This document shows, one piece after another, positions 10,188 to 19,006 of a stretch of 64,000 nucleotides of DNA. The position numbers and the translations under genes are program-made. The stretch covers positions 258,899 through 322,898 of the forward strand of contig NZ_KI519437.1 of assembly GCF_000482485.1 (NCBI RefSeq), given 5' to 3'. The notes under the pieces were generated by a model, which was not told where the DNA came from, made no database searches, and was given only the letters and a program-made list of their open reading frames with translations. How positions within the stretch are numbered: the stretch's first letter is position 1; every line of letters begins with the position of its first letter. Source of the DNA: Paucisalibacillus globulus DSM 18846 (GTDB lineage Bacteria > Bacillota > Bacilli > Bacillales > Amphibacillaceae).

Positions 10188-10244
10188 ATGTTCGAAAAGT
10201 CCCGTTAAAGGTTTCGATAGCCGACTTCGGTTCTTTTCGAACAT
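10188..10244 (+). repeat. 12-bp inverted repeat between recR and yaaL
   Basis: ATGTTCGAAAAG (10188-10199) is perfectly inverted as CTTTTCGAACAT (10233-10244), 33 bp apart. There is no T-run, so it is not a normal terminator. The inner segment also carries a small CGA-rich hairpin. It lies just before the Shine-Dalgarno of yaaL and may be a small intergenic repeat or an RNA-processing stem. Confidence 0.6.
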
Positions 10245-10268
10245 ATACTGAAAAGTCAGGTGACATAA

Positions 10269-10493
10269 GTGGGAAGAAAGAAAAGAAAGCAAAAGCGAGA
10301 GGTTGATGAGCTTTTACTGGATGCTATCTTCTCCGTCGAACACGAATGGAAACAAATAAGATCTATAGTCGGAAAATCTATTGAACCAACATTCGAGGGG
10401 AAAAGCTCAGAGAAAATTGCTCAATCTAAATATTTATTTTTATTGCGGGAAGCAAGGCGCCGTAAAATTAGCGCGATTAGATATAGTAAATAA
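10269..10493 (+). CDS. yaaL: YaaL family protein, DUF2508
   Basis: A 74-residue basic protein beginning MGRKKRKQKREVDE, the same size and position (recR-yaaL-bofA) as B. subtilis YaaL. The start is GTG at 10269 with AGGTGA about 6 bases upstream. Charged helices dominate, with no membrane segment. Function is unknown; expression with recR or during sporulation is only inferred from position. Confidence 0.9.
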   Translation: MGRKKRKQKREVDELLLDAIFSVEHEWKQIRSIVGKSIEPTFEGKSSEKIAQSKYLFLLREARRRKISAIRYSK

Positions 10494-10496
10494 AAC

Positions 10497-10536
10497 AAAA
10501 ACACTTACAATTCCTATTGTAGGTGTTTTTATTTTT
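10497..10536 (+). terminator. Rho-independent terminator after yaaL
   Basis: A 15-bp stem (10497-10511 with 10516-10530, one G-U pair) with a 4-base loop, followed by ATTTTT. Confidence 0.88.
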
Positions 10537-10575
10537 AGGCTTTTTCCATAAAGCTTGTTGCTTATTACTTTTCCT

Positions 10576-10779
10576 GTTGATGGAAACTGCGCGGTAACTA
10601 ATAGTGTTTGATTGTGCATTAAAATGATGTATAGCAGGGTTCTATTCATCATTTCACTCCAGTATCTGCATCAAAATGATGTATAGCAGGGTTCTATTCA
10701 TCATTTCACGTAAGTATCTACTTCAAAATGATGTATAGCTCGGTAATTTCTTAAGTTATCGCACAGTCTATACAAATAG
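10576..10779 (+). repeat. Inverted-end element A1 with three 52-bp hairpin units
   Basis: The left end GTTGATGGAAACTGCGCGG and right end GTTATCGCACAGTCTATAC form an imperfect terminal inverted repeat (12 of 15 in the core AAACTGCGCGGTAAC). The interior holds units starting at 10621, 10673 and 10725, exactly 52 bp apart. Each has the hairpin AAATGATGTATAG / CTATTCATCATTT around CAGGGTT; the last unit is cut short by the right end. No open frame of note. The same ends recur at 28483, 40284 and 45999. The rest of the 10494-10896 gap holds only the yaaL terminator and the AT-rich bofA leader. Confidence 0.85.
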
Positions 10780-10896
10780 TGAGATTAACAATATTCTTAT
10801 AAAAAAACAGCCTATTTTAAATAACAAATCAGTTCTTTTTTTTAGATTCGACTCATATTTAACTATATAAGGGACAAGTTAAAGGAGTGATTTTAG

Positions 10897-11163
10897 ATGG
10901 AACCGACAGTCATTATTTCCATTATGGTGGCAGTTATCGTTTTATTGCTTTTTGTTGGATCATCTTTTAAACCGATGCGATTTCTTGTAAATGGCACAGT
11001 TAAATTAGGAATCGGTATTTTATTTTTATTCTTTTTTAATGTTATTGGCGGAACATTTGGTCTGCATATTCCAATCAACGTATTTACAGCGGTTGTTTCA
11101 GGTTTCTTAGGTTTATTTGGTGTTGCAAGTCTCGCGGCAATCCATCTCATCATACTTCCATAA
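10897..11163 (+). CDS. bofA: Pro-sigma-K processing inhibitor BofA
   Basis: An 88-residue protein with two hydrophobic segments (about residues 5-22 and 33-50) and a hydrophobic C-terminus ending AAIHLIILP. It has the size and topology of B. subtilis BofA (87 residues). BofA with SpoIVFA holds the intramembrane protease SpoIVFB inactive in the outer forespore membrane until the forespore signals. SD AAAGGAGTGA lies before the ATG. Its position after yaaL and before csfB is conserved. Confidence 0.95.
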   Translation: MEPTVIISIMVAVIVLLLFVGSSFKPMRFLVNGTVKLGIGILFLFFFNVIGGTFGLHIPINVFTAVVSGFLGLFGVASLAAIHLIILP

Positions 11164-11181
11164 TATTTTCAAAGATTCAAA

Positions 11182-11211
11182 GTATAGCTTCCGTTAAAGT
11201 TGGACAAACTA
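11182..11211 (+). promoter_or_regulatory. SigF-type forespore promoter of csfB
   Basis: GTATA (11182-11186), a 15-bp spacer and GGACAAACTA (11202-11211) fit the SigF -35/-10 pattern. csfB is a known SigF target in B. subtilis, which supports the call. Confidence 0.65.
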
Positions 11212-11239
11212 GTTATTAGATTTAACGGAGGTGGGGAAA

Positions 11240-11434
11240 ATGGAAGAAAGAATAGTAGAATTAGAGCATTGTGGAATTTGTGAGGAAAAGAAACAGAGAG
11301 GCATTCATCTATATAATATGTTTATATGTACGGAATGCGAATATAATATGATTCATACCGAACCACGTGAGGAAAAGTATAATTACTATCTACAAAAGTT
11401 AAAAAATATTAATCAACCTTCCCTGTTTTCATAG
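11240..11434 (+). CDS. csfB: Anti-sigma factor CsfB (Gin)
   Basis: A 64-residue zinc-binding protein made in the forespore that inhibits SigG (and SigE), preventing premature or wrong-compartment activity. Two CxxC pairs, CGIC and CTEC, are spaced as in Gin, and the C-terminus YYLQKLKNINQPSLFS matches the family. I chose the ATG at 11240, not the in-frame GTG at 11231: the GTG overlaps the ACGGAGGTG Shine-Dalgarno, and the ATG gives the same 64-residue length as B. subtilis. Followed by a strong terminator. Confidence 0.95.
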   Translation: MEERIVELEHCGICEEKKQRGIHLYNMFICTECEYNMIHTEPREEKYNYYLQKLKNINQPSLFS

Positions 11435-11442
11435 ATTAATGG

Positions 11443-11480
11443 AAATGGCCTTTGCATTATTTTTGCAAAGGCCATTTTTG
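11443..11480 (+). terminator. Rho-independent terminator after csfB
   Basis: A 14-bp perfect stem AAATGGCCTTTGCA / TGCAAAGGCCATTT (11443-11456 with 11464-11477), then TTG. Confidence 0.88.
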
Positions 11481-11521
11481 TTGTTATGATAATGTTATTA
11501 GCTTTGAAAGGAAATAGATTG

Positions 11522-12961
11522 ATGAATCATCATGAATTGCCTTTACTAAAAAGGCTTATTGATTTTAAAAAACAAGATTCAATTTCATTTCATGTACCAG
11601 GACATAAAAATGGAAAGGTATTTTTAGAAATAGCAAAACCTTATTTTGATTCTATTTTACCGCTTGATTTAACAGAATTAACCGGATTAGATGACTTACA
11701 TGCACCACATGAAGCAATAAAAGAGGCGCAGGATATAGCAGCAGATCATTTTGGTGCAGATCATACATTTTTCTTAGTTGGCGGTAGTACGTCGGGTAAC
11801 TTAGCAATGATTTTATCGGTATGTACACCTGGTGACAAAATCATTGTTCAGCGTAATAGTCATAAATCAATTATGAATGGATTGGAATTAAGTGGTGCAA
11901 AGCCAATATTTATTAGTCCAGAATATGATGAAACTGTTCATCGGTACACAGCACCAAGCTATCAAACGGTGGAACAAGCTATTTTAAAGCACCCAGATGC
12001 AAAGGCTTTAGTCTTAACCTACCCAGATTACTTTGGGCATACTTATGATATCCAACAGATGATTGATGTTGCTCATCATCATCATATTCCAGTATTAGTT
12101 GATGAAGCACATGGCGTTCACTTTTCTATTGGGGAACCTTTTCCAAAATCTGCATTAGCTCTAGGGGCTGATATTGTTGTGCAGTCAGCACATAAGATGG
12201 CTCCAGCGATGACAATGGCATCACTTTTACATGTAAAGTCTCATATCGTATTAGTAGACCATGTTGCTCATTATTTACAAATCATTCAGTCAAGTAGTCC
12301 ATCCTATCCGTTGATGGCATCGTTAGATATTGCACGGTCTTATTTAGCAACAGTTACAAGGGAAGAAATAGAGACAATAGTAGATAGCGCCAATCAGGTG
12401 AAATCTGTATTCCTTCAGGGAAAGCACTGGCAGGTTCTCCCCACCAATGATCCATTAAAACTCACGATACAGGTAAATAATGGGCTATCTGGATATGAAG
12501 TTGCATCTTATTTTGAGAAGTATCATGTCTATCCAGAACTAGCAACTGATAAACAAGTTCTGTTTATTCATGGATTAGGGGTTTTCCAGGAGCATAAGCA
12601 AGTAGAAAATATCGTGAAAAGCATAAACGAGGAATATAATTATCTTTCAAATCATGCTACAATGGAGGTAAGAAATTTATTTAAAGACTCTATATCAGAA
12701 CTAGCATTAACCTATCATGAAATGATCCATATCCCTAGAAAAAGGATACAATGGAAAGAAGCTTTAGGCTATATTGCTACAGAGGCGGTTATCCCTTACC
12801 CACCAGGTATTCCTGTTATTTTAAAAGGGGAGCGTGTAACAGAGGAGCAGATTAGGCTGATTCAGCATTTAATACAGCAAGGTGCAACATTTCAACATCA
12901 AGATATCGAACAAGGCATCCAAGTTTTCGATTGGTGTCCAGCTTCAGGCGCCAGCGACTAG
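11522..12961 (+). CDS. yaaO: PLP-dependent decarboxylase YaaO (Orn/Lys/Arg decarboxylase family)
   Basis: A 479-residue fold-type I amino-acid decarboxylase of the short Bacillus type. SFHVPGHKNG lies near the N-terminus, the PLP lysine is in SAHKMAPAMT, VDEAHGVHF carries the cofactor aspartate, and the C-terminal substrate segment has IPYPPGIPVI. The substrate (lysine, arginine or ornithine) is not certain. The ATG at 11522 is preceded by AAAGGA and aligns with the B. subtilis start; upstream in-frame codons have no Shine-Dalgarno. The final residues FDWCPASGASD and the TAG lie inside an intergenic repeat (from 12936), so the natural C-terminus was probably replaced. Confidence 0.93.
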   Translation: MNHHELPLLKRLIDFKKQDSISFHVPGHKNGKVFLEIAKPYFDSILPLDLTELTGLDDLHAPHEAIKEAQDIAADHFGADHTFFLVGGSTSGNLAMILSVCTPGDKIIVQRNSHKSIMNGLELSGAKPIFISPEYDETVHRYTAPSYQTVEQAILKHPDAKALVLTYPDYFGHTYDIQQMIDVAHHHHIPVLVDEAHGVHFSIGEPFPKSALALGADIVVQSAHKMAPAMTMASLLHVKSHIVLVDHVAHYLQIIQSSSPSYPLMASLDIARSYLATVTREEIETIVDSANQVKSVFLQGKHWQVLPTNDPLKLTIQVNNGLSGYEVASYFEKYHVYPELATDKQVLFIHGLGVFQEHKQVENIVKSINEEYNYLSNHATMEVRNLFKDSISELALTYHEMIHIPRKRIQWKEALGYIATEAVIPYPPGIPVILKGERVTEEQIRLIQHLIQQGATFQHQDIEQGIQVFDWCPASGASD

Positions 12962-13138
12962 CGAGACTTCCCTCGCCTCCGTACGATAAGTCAACATCGA
13001 CTTCCTCCGGTCGTCGTGTTTCCTTTATCTCCTACGGTAAGAATGGTCAACTAAAACCACCACTTTGCGTGGCAACGTTGACCCACCTGGCATGGCCAGG
13101 CGCAGTCCGAAGTCGCTAAGCGGGCGCCTTACGCATTT
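12936..13138 (+). repeat. Structured intergenic repeat C1 overlapping the yaaO 3' end
   Basis: About 200 bp, GC-rich against its surroundings. The ends are inverted: AGGCGCC...CGACTAGCGAGACTTC at the left and GAAGTCGCTAAGCG...GGCGCCT at the right. Inside are hairpins CCTGGC-ATG-GCCAGG (about 13086-13100) and GGTCAAC...GTTGACC (about 13047-13085). An interior-deleted inverted copy lies at 14629-14671. The yaaO stop codon is within the left end. The sequence type looks like the interspersed palindromic repeats common in Bacillaceae genomes. Confidence 0.75.
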
Positions 13139-13160
13139 CTAATTAAAGGAGAATAAATAA

Positions 13161-13796
13161 GTGAGTGGTTATTTTATAACGTTTGAGGGTGGGGAAGGAG
13201 CAGGAAAAACTTCTATTCTACATTCAATAGTAAAAAGACTTGAACATCTTGGGTATGACGTAGTGACTACGCGAGAACCCGGTGGAATTGAGATTGCAGA
13301 GAAAATTCGCGATATCATTCTAAATCCATTGCATACCGCAATGGATGGGAGAACGGAGGCACTATTATACGCTGCAGCCCGAAGACAACATTTGGTTGAA
13401 AAGGTTTTTCCTGCCTTAGAACAGGGAAAAATAGTATTATGTGATCGTTTTATTGATAGCAGTTTAGCTTATCAAGGTTATGCAAGAGCGTTAGGCATAG
13501 AGGAAGTATTTAGCATTAATCAATTTGCTATCCAAAATGCTATGCCAGATTTAACCTTATTTTTTGATATCGAACCTCAAAAAGGGTTGGAGCGGATTGC
13601 TGCAAATGAGGATCGAGAACGAAATCGTCTGGACTTAGAAAATATTGATTTTCACGAGAAAGTGTATGAGGCATATCAATTATTGGTCCAGCGTTTTCCA
13701 GAGCGAATCCAAGTTATTAATGCAGATCAAACTTTTGAGAAAGTGGAAGAAGACAGCCTATCATTAATAACCCAGTTTCTAAATACAATAGAGTAA
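13161..13796 (+). CDS. tmk: Thymidylate kinase
   Basis: Phosphorylates dTMP to dTDP. At 211 residues it is full length. P-loop GGEGAGKT (residues 10-17), the dTMP-binding DRF...[10 protein letters not shown] motif and a LID rich in arginines ([11 protein letters not shown]) are present. The start is GTG at 13161 with AAAGGAG about 9 bases upstream. It begins a tmk-darA-yaaR-holB-ricT-yabA series as in B. subtilis; repeat C1 ends about 22 bp before this start. Confidence 0.98.
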   Translation: MSGYFITFEGGEGAGKTSILHSIVKRLEHLGYDVVTTREPGGIEIAEKIRDIILNPLHTAMDGRTEALLYAAARRQHLVEKVFPALEQGKIVLCDRFIDSSLAYQGYARALGIEEVFSINQFAIQNAMPDLTLFFDIEPQKGLERIAANEDRERNRLDLENIDFHEKVYEAYQLLVQRFPERIQVINADQTFEKVEEDSLSLITQFLNTIE

Positions 13797-13806
13797 AGGG
13801 GGTTAG

Positions 13807-14139
<333 letters not shown>

Positions 14140-14166
14140 TACCATCATGGAAAGGGGGCTGAACTG

Positions 14167-14607
14167 TTGAAAATAAGTCAAGAGATGTTAAAACAAGTGG
14201 ATACATCGAAAAAAAATATTCGTACTAGAGAACAAAATCAACCTACATTCGGTAATTTAGTTCAGTCCCAAACTCAAAAAATGCAACAAGCTGAGTTACA
14301 GAGATTAACGCAAGATATTACTCTACAAGGGAATCATTTAGCACGATATAGATCATTTAAAGATTTGGTGAAATTCAAACGTTTAATTAAACGATTCTTA
14401 GAAGAAGCTGTATCGAACGGTATGGATTTACAAAAGTCACTTAGTTTTAGTTATACTGGTAGTAGTAGGAACCTAACACTAGTTAAGCAAATTGATGAAA
14501 AGCTTATGGAATTAACGGAAGAAATTATGAGCCAAGAAAAAAAGACAGTAGACTTATTAGGTCTTATCGGTGAGATTAAGGGTCTGTTGATTAATTTATA
14601 TACTTGA
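14167..14607 (+). CDS. yaaR: YaaR family protein, DUF327
   Basis: A 146-residue, mostly helical soluble protein of the YaaR family, in its conserved place between darA and holB. The start is TTG at 14167 with AAGGGGG upstream. The conserved middle region (RFLEEAVSNGMDLQKSLSF) and helical C-terminus are present. Function unknown. Confidence 0.93.
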   Translation: MKISQEMLKQVDTSKKNIRTREQNQPTFGNLVQSQTQKMQQAELQRLTQDITLQGNHLARYRSFKDLVKFKRLIKRFLEEAVSNGMDLQKSLSFSYTGSSRNLTLVKQIDEKLMELTEEIMSQEKKTVDLLGLIGEIKGLLINLYT

Positions 14608-14628
14608 GAGTGGACAAGCATTAAGGAA

Positions 14629-14671
14629 AAGCGAAAGGCGTCTCGCTAGTCGCTGGAGCCTGAAGCTAGAC
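14629..14671 (-). repeat. Interior-deleted inverted copy of repeat C (C2)
   Basis: The reverse complement of 14640-14671 matches the left end of C1 (12936-12967) at 30 of 32 positions. It is preceded by AAGCGAAAGGC, resembling the other end, so the centre is missing. It sits between yaaR and holB and ends a few bases before the holB Shine-Dalgarno AGGAAGG. Confidence 0.8.
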
Positions 14672-14685
14672 AGGAAGGTAGAAAC

Positions 14686-15672
14686 ATGAAATCGTGGTCT
14701 GAAATAGCTGAAATACAACCAATGGCTAGTAAAGTTATTACGAATAGTATTAAAAAGGGCCGCATTTCACATGCTTATTTAATTCAAGGTGCGCGTGGAA
14801 CGGGTAAAGAAGCAATTGCTGTAATAATTGCTAAGGTTCTGTTTTGCGAAAATTTGACGGGAGTTAATCCGTGTTTAACTTGCAACGCTTGTAAACGAAT
14901 TGATTCGCGTAATCACCCTGATGTCCACTGGGTTGAGCCAGATGGTCAATCTATTAAAATGGAACAGATTAGAAATTTACAGAAGGAATTTACCTATTCT
15001 GGTCTTGAATCAGATCAGAAAGTTTATATTATAAAAGGTGCCGATACATTAACGGCGAATGCAGCCAACCGTATTCTAAAGTTTTTGGAGGAACCAAGTC
15101 AAAAAACAACCGCAATTATGCTTACAGAGAACAGTCAATCTATTTTGCCAACCATTAGGTCTCGTTGTCAGATTATTGATTTACAGCCATTAAACTCCAA
15201 AAGGTTTCAGGGTAAGTTGATAGAAGCGGGATTAAATGAAGCAAGTGCAAAATTGATGAGTGCACTTACCAATAATCTTGATGAAGCATTGGAATGGAGC
15301 AAAGACGAGTGGTTTGCCGAAGCGAGAAAATTAGTGGTACAATTAGTAGAAACATTTACAGATAATTCAAATGATGTTTATTTATTTATGCATAATCATT
15401 GGTTCCCGTCTTTTAAAGAGAGAATAAAAATTGAGCAAGGAATCGATTTATTGCTTTTAGCCTTTAAAGATATATTATATTCTCATCTGGGTAATGAAGA
15501 GTCCATAGTGTTCTTTCAACAGGATGAGCAATTAGAGCGTCTGGGCATGTATTTCTCCCAGGAAAAACTGGTTTCTATTCTACATGGATTACTAGATGCA
15601 AAAAGAAAATTGAAGCAAAATGTCCATCCAACCCTTGTGATGGAACAGGTTACACTTCAAATCGAGAGGTGA
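14686..15672 (+). CDS. holB: DNA polymerase III subunit delta-prime
   Basis: Clamp-loader subunit, 328 residues, AAA+ fold. The P-loop region GARGTGKEA and the four zinc cysteines (CENLTG...CLTCNAC) are followed by sensor motifs (KFLEEPSQKT, RSRCQ) and the C-terminal collar domain. SD AGGAAGG lies 9 bases before the ATG, directly after repeat C2. It overlaps nothing and is followed 4 bp later by ricT. Confidence 0.96.
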   Translation: MKSWSEIAEIQPMASKVITNSIKKGRISHAYLIQGARGTGKEAIAVIIAKVLFCENLTGVNPCLTCNACKRIDSRNHPDVHWVEPDGQSIKMEQIRNLQKEFTYSGLESDQKVYIIKGADTLTANAANRILKFLEEPSQKTTAIMLTENSQSILPTIRSRCQIIDLQPLNSKRFQGKLIEAGLNEASAKLMSALTNNLDEALEWSKDEWFAEARKLVVQLVETFTDNSNDVYLFMHNHWFPSFKERIKIEQGIDLLLLAFKDILYSHLGNEESIVFFQQDEQLERLGMYFSQEKLVSILHGLLDAKRKLKQNVHPTLVMEQVTLQIER

Positions 15673-15676
15673 AAAG

Positions 15677-16504
15677 ATGATAGGGGTAATTGGTGTCCGT
15701 TTTAAAAAAGCGGGTAAGATATATTATTTTGATCCAGTTGGGCAAGATATAGAGTTAAATAGTTACGTTATCGTAGAAACTGTCCGGGGGATTGAATTTG
15801 GTAAGGTAGTTATTGCTAGCAAACAAGTAGATGAAGAAGATGTTGTTCTTCCATTGAAAAAGGTTATTCGTGTTGCAAGTGAACAAGATAAATTAACAGT
15901 TATGGAAAACAAGGAGTATGCGGATAAAGCATTTGCTGCATGTTCAGATAAGATTGAAGAACATCAATTAGATATGAATTTAGTTGATGTAGAGTATACA
16001 TTTGACCGTAATAAAATCATTTTTTACTTTACTGCAGATGGACGGGTTGATTTCCGGGAACTCGTAAAAGACTTAGCAGCAATGTTTAAAACAAGAATTG
16101 AACTCAGACAAATCGGCGTTCGTGATGAGGCAAAAATGCTTGGTGGAATTGGACCTTGTGGAAGAATGCTTTGTTGTTCTACCTTTTTAGGTGATTTTGA
16201 GCCAGTTTCTATTAAAATGGCAAAAGATCAAAATTTATCACTAAATCCTGCTAAGATATCTGGTTTATGTGGAAGATTAATGTGTTGCTTAAAATATGAA
16301 AATGATGAATATGAAGAAGCAAAACGAGAACTACCAGACTTAGGAGAACATGTTAAAACTCCTCATGGAGAAGGACATGTCGTTGGTCTTAACTTTCTTG
16401 ACCGTGTCATTCAAATTGAAATCCCAGAAAAAGAACGCGTTATTGAATATACCTTGGATGAACTCATCGAAGAAGGAATTGTGACAGCTCAGCGCCAAGA
16501 ATAA
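15677..16504 (+). CDS. ricT: RicT (YaaT), PSP1-domain regulator
   Basis: A 275-residue PSP1-domain protein that with RicA and RicF forms a complex bearing iron-sulfur clusters; it modulates RNase Y-dependent mRNA maturation and promotes phosphorelay activity for sporulation, competence and biofilms. Cysteines for cluster binding are visible in GGIGPCGRMLCC and SGLCGRLMCC. The ATG has SD GAGAGGTGAAAAG overlapping the holB end (4-bp gap), so coupling with holB is likely. Confidence 0.96.
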   Translation: MIGVIGVRFKKAGKIYYFDPVGQDIELNSYVIVETVRGIEFGKVVIASKQVDEEDVVLPLKKVIRVASEQDKLTVMENKEYADKAFAACSDKIEEHQLDMNLVDVEYTFDRNKIIFYFTADGRVDFRELVKDLAAMFKTRIELRQIGVRDEAKMLGGIGPCGRMLCCSTFLGDFEPVSIKMAKDQNLSLNPAKISGLCGRLMCCLKYENDEYEEAKRELPDLGEHVKTPHGEGHVVGLNFLDRVIQIEIPEKERVIEYTLDELIEEGIVTAQRQE

Positions 16505-16519
16505 TGGAGTGAGTCGAAA

Positions 16520-16864
16520 TTGCAAAAGAGAAAAATATTTGACCAAGTATCAGATATGGAAAAACAAATTGGTGAATTATATGAACAGCTTGGTGACCTA
16601 AAAGGAAGACTAAGCGACTTACTAGAAGAAAATCATCGCCTTGAAATGGAAAATCATCATTTAAGAAATCGTTTGGATGGATTTGATACCAATCAGGAAA
16701 GTAATGGTGATAACATGGAAATAACAAAAATTCCAAGTGAGGGTTATGATAATTTAGCTAGATTGTATGAAGAAGGATTCCATATTTGTAATTTGGAATT
16801 TGGTAGTCCAAGAAGAAATGAAGATTGTATGTTTTGTTTAGATTTTCTTAGCAAAACTAAATAA
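16520..16864 (+). CDS. yabA: Replication initiation control protein YabA
   Basis: A 114-residue negative regulator that bridges DnaA and the DnaN clamp. The N-terminal leucine-zipper-like coiled coil (residues 8-55) forms the tetramer; the C-terminal zinc domain has [17 protein letters not shown]. The start is TTG at 16520 with GGAGTGA upstream. It is last in the tmk-yabA series; a terminator follows. Confidence 0.96.
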   Translation: MQKRKIFDQVSDMEKQIGELYEQLGDLKGRLSDLLEENHRLEMENHHLRNRLDGFDTNQESNGDNMEITKIPSEGYDNLARLYEEGFHICNLEFGSPRRNEDCMFCLDFLSKTK

Positions 16865-16875
16865 CGTATAATGTA

Positions 16876-16910
16876 GCTGTCTGGTTTTTGTACCCAGGCA
16901 GTTTTTTCTT
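16876..16910 (+). terminator. Rho-independent terminator after yabA
   Basis: CTGTCTGG / CCAGGCAG (16877-16884 with 16894-16901, one G-U pair) followed by TTTTTTC. Confidence 0.8.
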
Positions 16911-17002
16911 TACTACTTGATTAGGATGTACCTGATTGTTTGGAGCAAGTGCCGTAACAGGAATGAACATATAACTCTTAAAACTAGAAAGGAATTTTTA
17001 AA

Positions 17003-17743
17003 ATGGTTCAACTACTTGATGATGAGAGGCTTGATTATTTGACCGCAGATGAAAGTATGCAAATTATTCAAAGCCCTACAGCTTTTTCTTTTTCACTAGA
17101 TGCTGTATTATTAGCCAGTTTTGCGTCTATACCATTAAAGAGAGGGAATATACTAGACTTATGTAGTGGTAATGGGGCTATTCCACTTCTTTTATCAAGG
17201 AAAACAAATGTGAATATAGTTGGTGTGGAATTACAAGAACGAATTATTAGTATGGCTAAAAGAAGTGTTGAACTTAATAATCTAACCAAGCAAATTAATA
17301 TGATTCAAGGTGACATTCGAAATTTAAAAGAGGAATTAAGTCACTCTAGTTTTGATATGGTCACTTGTAATCCCCCATATTTTAAAACACCATCTATCAC
17401 TGAGCATAATCAAAATGAATTTCTAACCATTGCTAGGCATGAAGTGTATTGTACATTAGAGGATGCTGTTAAAGCATGTAAATTACATGTTAAACCTGGA
17501 GGAAAGGTTGCAATGGTTCATCGCCCTGGAAGGCTTGTTGATATTCTAACGACATTTCGAGCTTATAAACTTGAACCAAAACGTTTACAACTTGTTTATC
17601 CGAAAAAGGGTCGAGAAGCAAATATGCTATTAGTAGAAGGAATTCGCGATGGAAAGGCAGACTTACATATCTTGCCACCGCTATATATTTATAAGGAAGA
17701 TGGCACGTATACTGAGGAAGCAAAGGAGATTATTTATGACTGA
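17003..17743 (+). CDS. yabB: tRNA1(Val) A37 N6-methyltransferase
   Basis: A 246-residue class I SAM-dependent methyltransferase of the TrmN6/YfiC family. The SAM site LDLCSGNGAIPLLLS and the amino-methyltransferase motif CNPPYF are intact. In E. coli the family methylates A37 of tRNA1(Val); the Bacillus substrate is inferred. Its 3' end overlaps yazA by 8 bp, and yazA overlaps rsmI, giving a tight three-gene operon of RNA-acting enzymes. Confidence 0.93.
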   Translation: MVQLLDDERLDYLTADESMQIIQSPTAFSFSLDAVLLASFASIPLKRGNILDLCSGNGAIPLLLSRKTNVNIVGVELQERIISMAKRSVELNNLTKQINMIQGDIRNLKEELSHSSFDMVTCNPPYFKTPSITEHNQNEFLTIARHEVYCTLEDAVKACKLHVKPGGKVAMVHRPGRLVDILTTFRAYKLEPKRLQLVYPKKGREANMLLVEGIRDGKADLHILPPLYIYKEDGTYTEEAKEIIYD

Positions 17744-18029
17744 TCGGGAACATACCGTATATATTTTAAAATGTGGCGATGGTTCATTATATACGGGTTA
17801 TACGAATGATATAGAAAACCGTTTGAAAATGCATGAATCAGGAAAAGGTGCAAAGTATACTCGTGGTCGAGGACCTTTTCAGATAATGTTTGTGGAAAAA
17901 TTTCCAACAAAGGAAACAGCAATGAAGCGGGAATATGAAATTAAGCAGTTAACTCGTAAAGGAAAATTTGAATTGATCCGAGATAAATTGAAAGAGGTCA
18001 TGAGCTATGATGATTCAAAAGAGCTTTGA
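17736..18029 (+). CDS. yazA: GIY-YIG nuclease superfamily protein
   Basis: A 97-residue single-domain GIY-YIG protein of the UPF0213 type. The signature reads VYILKCGDGSLYTGYT, with the second motif TRGRGPFQI and a conserved glutamate in KREYEIKQL. No target is known for this family. The ATG at 17736 has AAAGGAG 8 bases upstream; a longer upstream reading lies inside yabB and lacks a ribosome site. Confidence 0.93.
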   Translation: MTDREHTVYILKCGDGSLYTGYTNDIENRLKMHESGKGAKYTRGRGPFQIMFVEKFPTKETAMKREYEIKQLTRKGKFELIRDKLKEVMSYDDSKEL

Positions 18030-18879
18030 GAATCGTAATGAGGGATCACTATATGTTGTTCCAACACCAATTGGTAACTTAGAGGATATTACGTATCGTG
18101 CTCTTTCTATTTTGAAATCAGTTTCTGTTATCGCTGCAGAAGATACACGTAATACTATAAAATTATTAAATCACTTTAACATCTCTACTGCTCTTATAAG
18201 TTATCATGAACATAATAAATTAGGACGTGAGGATCAGCTTCTGGAGAAACTTGCAAATGGTGAGTCCATTGCTTTAGTAAGTGATGCAGGTATGCCTGCT
18301 ATTTCCGATCCTGGTTATGAAATCGTTAAAGCAGCAACAGAGAAGAATTTCTCAGTAATTGTTTTACCTGGAGCGAATGCAGCCCTTTGTGCATTAGTGG
18401 GATCAGCTCTACCTAATAAGGAATTTTTATTTTACGGGTTTTTACCTCGGAAGCAAAAGGAAAAAGAAGAAGAACTAGAGAGATTAGGGAGATACAAAGC
18501 AACTTTACTATTTTATGAGTCGCCATACCGAGTCAAAGAAACTTTAAAGGCAATACAAAAACAACTTGGAAACCGAAATATAGCCATAGCTCGTGAATTA
18601 ACGAAACGATTTGAAGAATATGTTCGTGGTACTGCAAGCGAGTTAATAGAATGGACAAATCAAAGTGAGCTTAAAGGTGAATTTTGTATTGTGGTTGAAG
18701 GTAATTCGGAAGAGCAGTTAGAGGAAGTAGAAAATTGGTGGAGTAATTTAGAAATTCCAGCCCATGTTGATTATTACATCCACGAGCAAGAACTGTCTAG
18801 TAAAGATGCCATAAAACAAGTAGCAAAAGATAGAAATCTCCCAAAAAGAGATGTATATCAGGCTTATCATATTGAATGA
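18007..18879 (+). CDS. rsmI: 16S rRNA (cytidine1402-2'-O)-methyltransferase
   Basis: A 290-residue tetrapyrrole-methylase-fold enzyme that 2'-O-methylates C1402 in the ribosomal P site. The conserved VVPTPIGNLEDIT, AAEDTRNT, SDAGMPAISDPG and LPGANA motifs are present. It overlaps the yazA end by 23 bp, so translation is coupled. A hairpin follows immediately. Confidence 0.96.
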   Translation: MMIQKSFENRNEGSLYVVPTPIGNLEDITYRALSILKSVSVIAAEDTRNTIKLLNHFNISTALISYHEHNKLGREDQLLEKLANGESIALVSDAGMPAISDPGYEIVKAATEKNFSVIVLPGANAALCALVGSALPNKEFLFYGFLPRKQKEKEEELERLGRYKATLLFYESPYRVKETLKAIQKQLGNRNIAIARELTKRFEEYVRGTASELIEWTNQSELKGEFCIVVEGNSEEQLEEVENWWSNLEIPAHVDYYIHEQELSSKDAIKQVAKDRNLPKRDVYQAYHIE

Positions 18880-18883
18880 ATAA

Positions 18884-18920
18884 AAGAGGAGCTTGTTAAC
18901 TATCAAGCTCCTCTTGTGTT
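18884..18920 (+). terminator. Hairpin between rsmI and abrB, probably bidirectional
   Basis: A perfect 12-bp stem AAGAGGAGCTTG / CAAGCTCCTCTT (18884-18895 with 18904-18915). The T-run is weak on the plus strand (TTGTGTTT) and short on the minus strand (TTTTA). It separates convergent rsmI and abrB. Confidence 0.7.
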
Positions 18921-19006
18921 TATAATTGGGCTTGTATTCCATAGGATAATACTTATAGTGCTTCAGTATAGTCCCTGTTACAACAGGGCACCGCATTTAT
19001 CACTAC

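Noticed and set aside
9898-10266. A 122-residue minus-strand frame over recR
   Set aside because: It is antisense to a well-conserved gene, with no ribosome site and no recognisable domain.
12931-13119. A 62-residue open frame overlapping the yaaO end
   Set aside because: It lies almost wholly within repeat C1, has no ribosome site and an unnatural composition; it is a by-product of the repeat.
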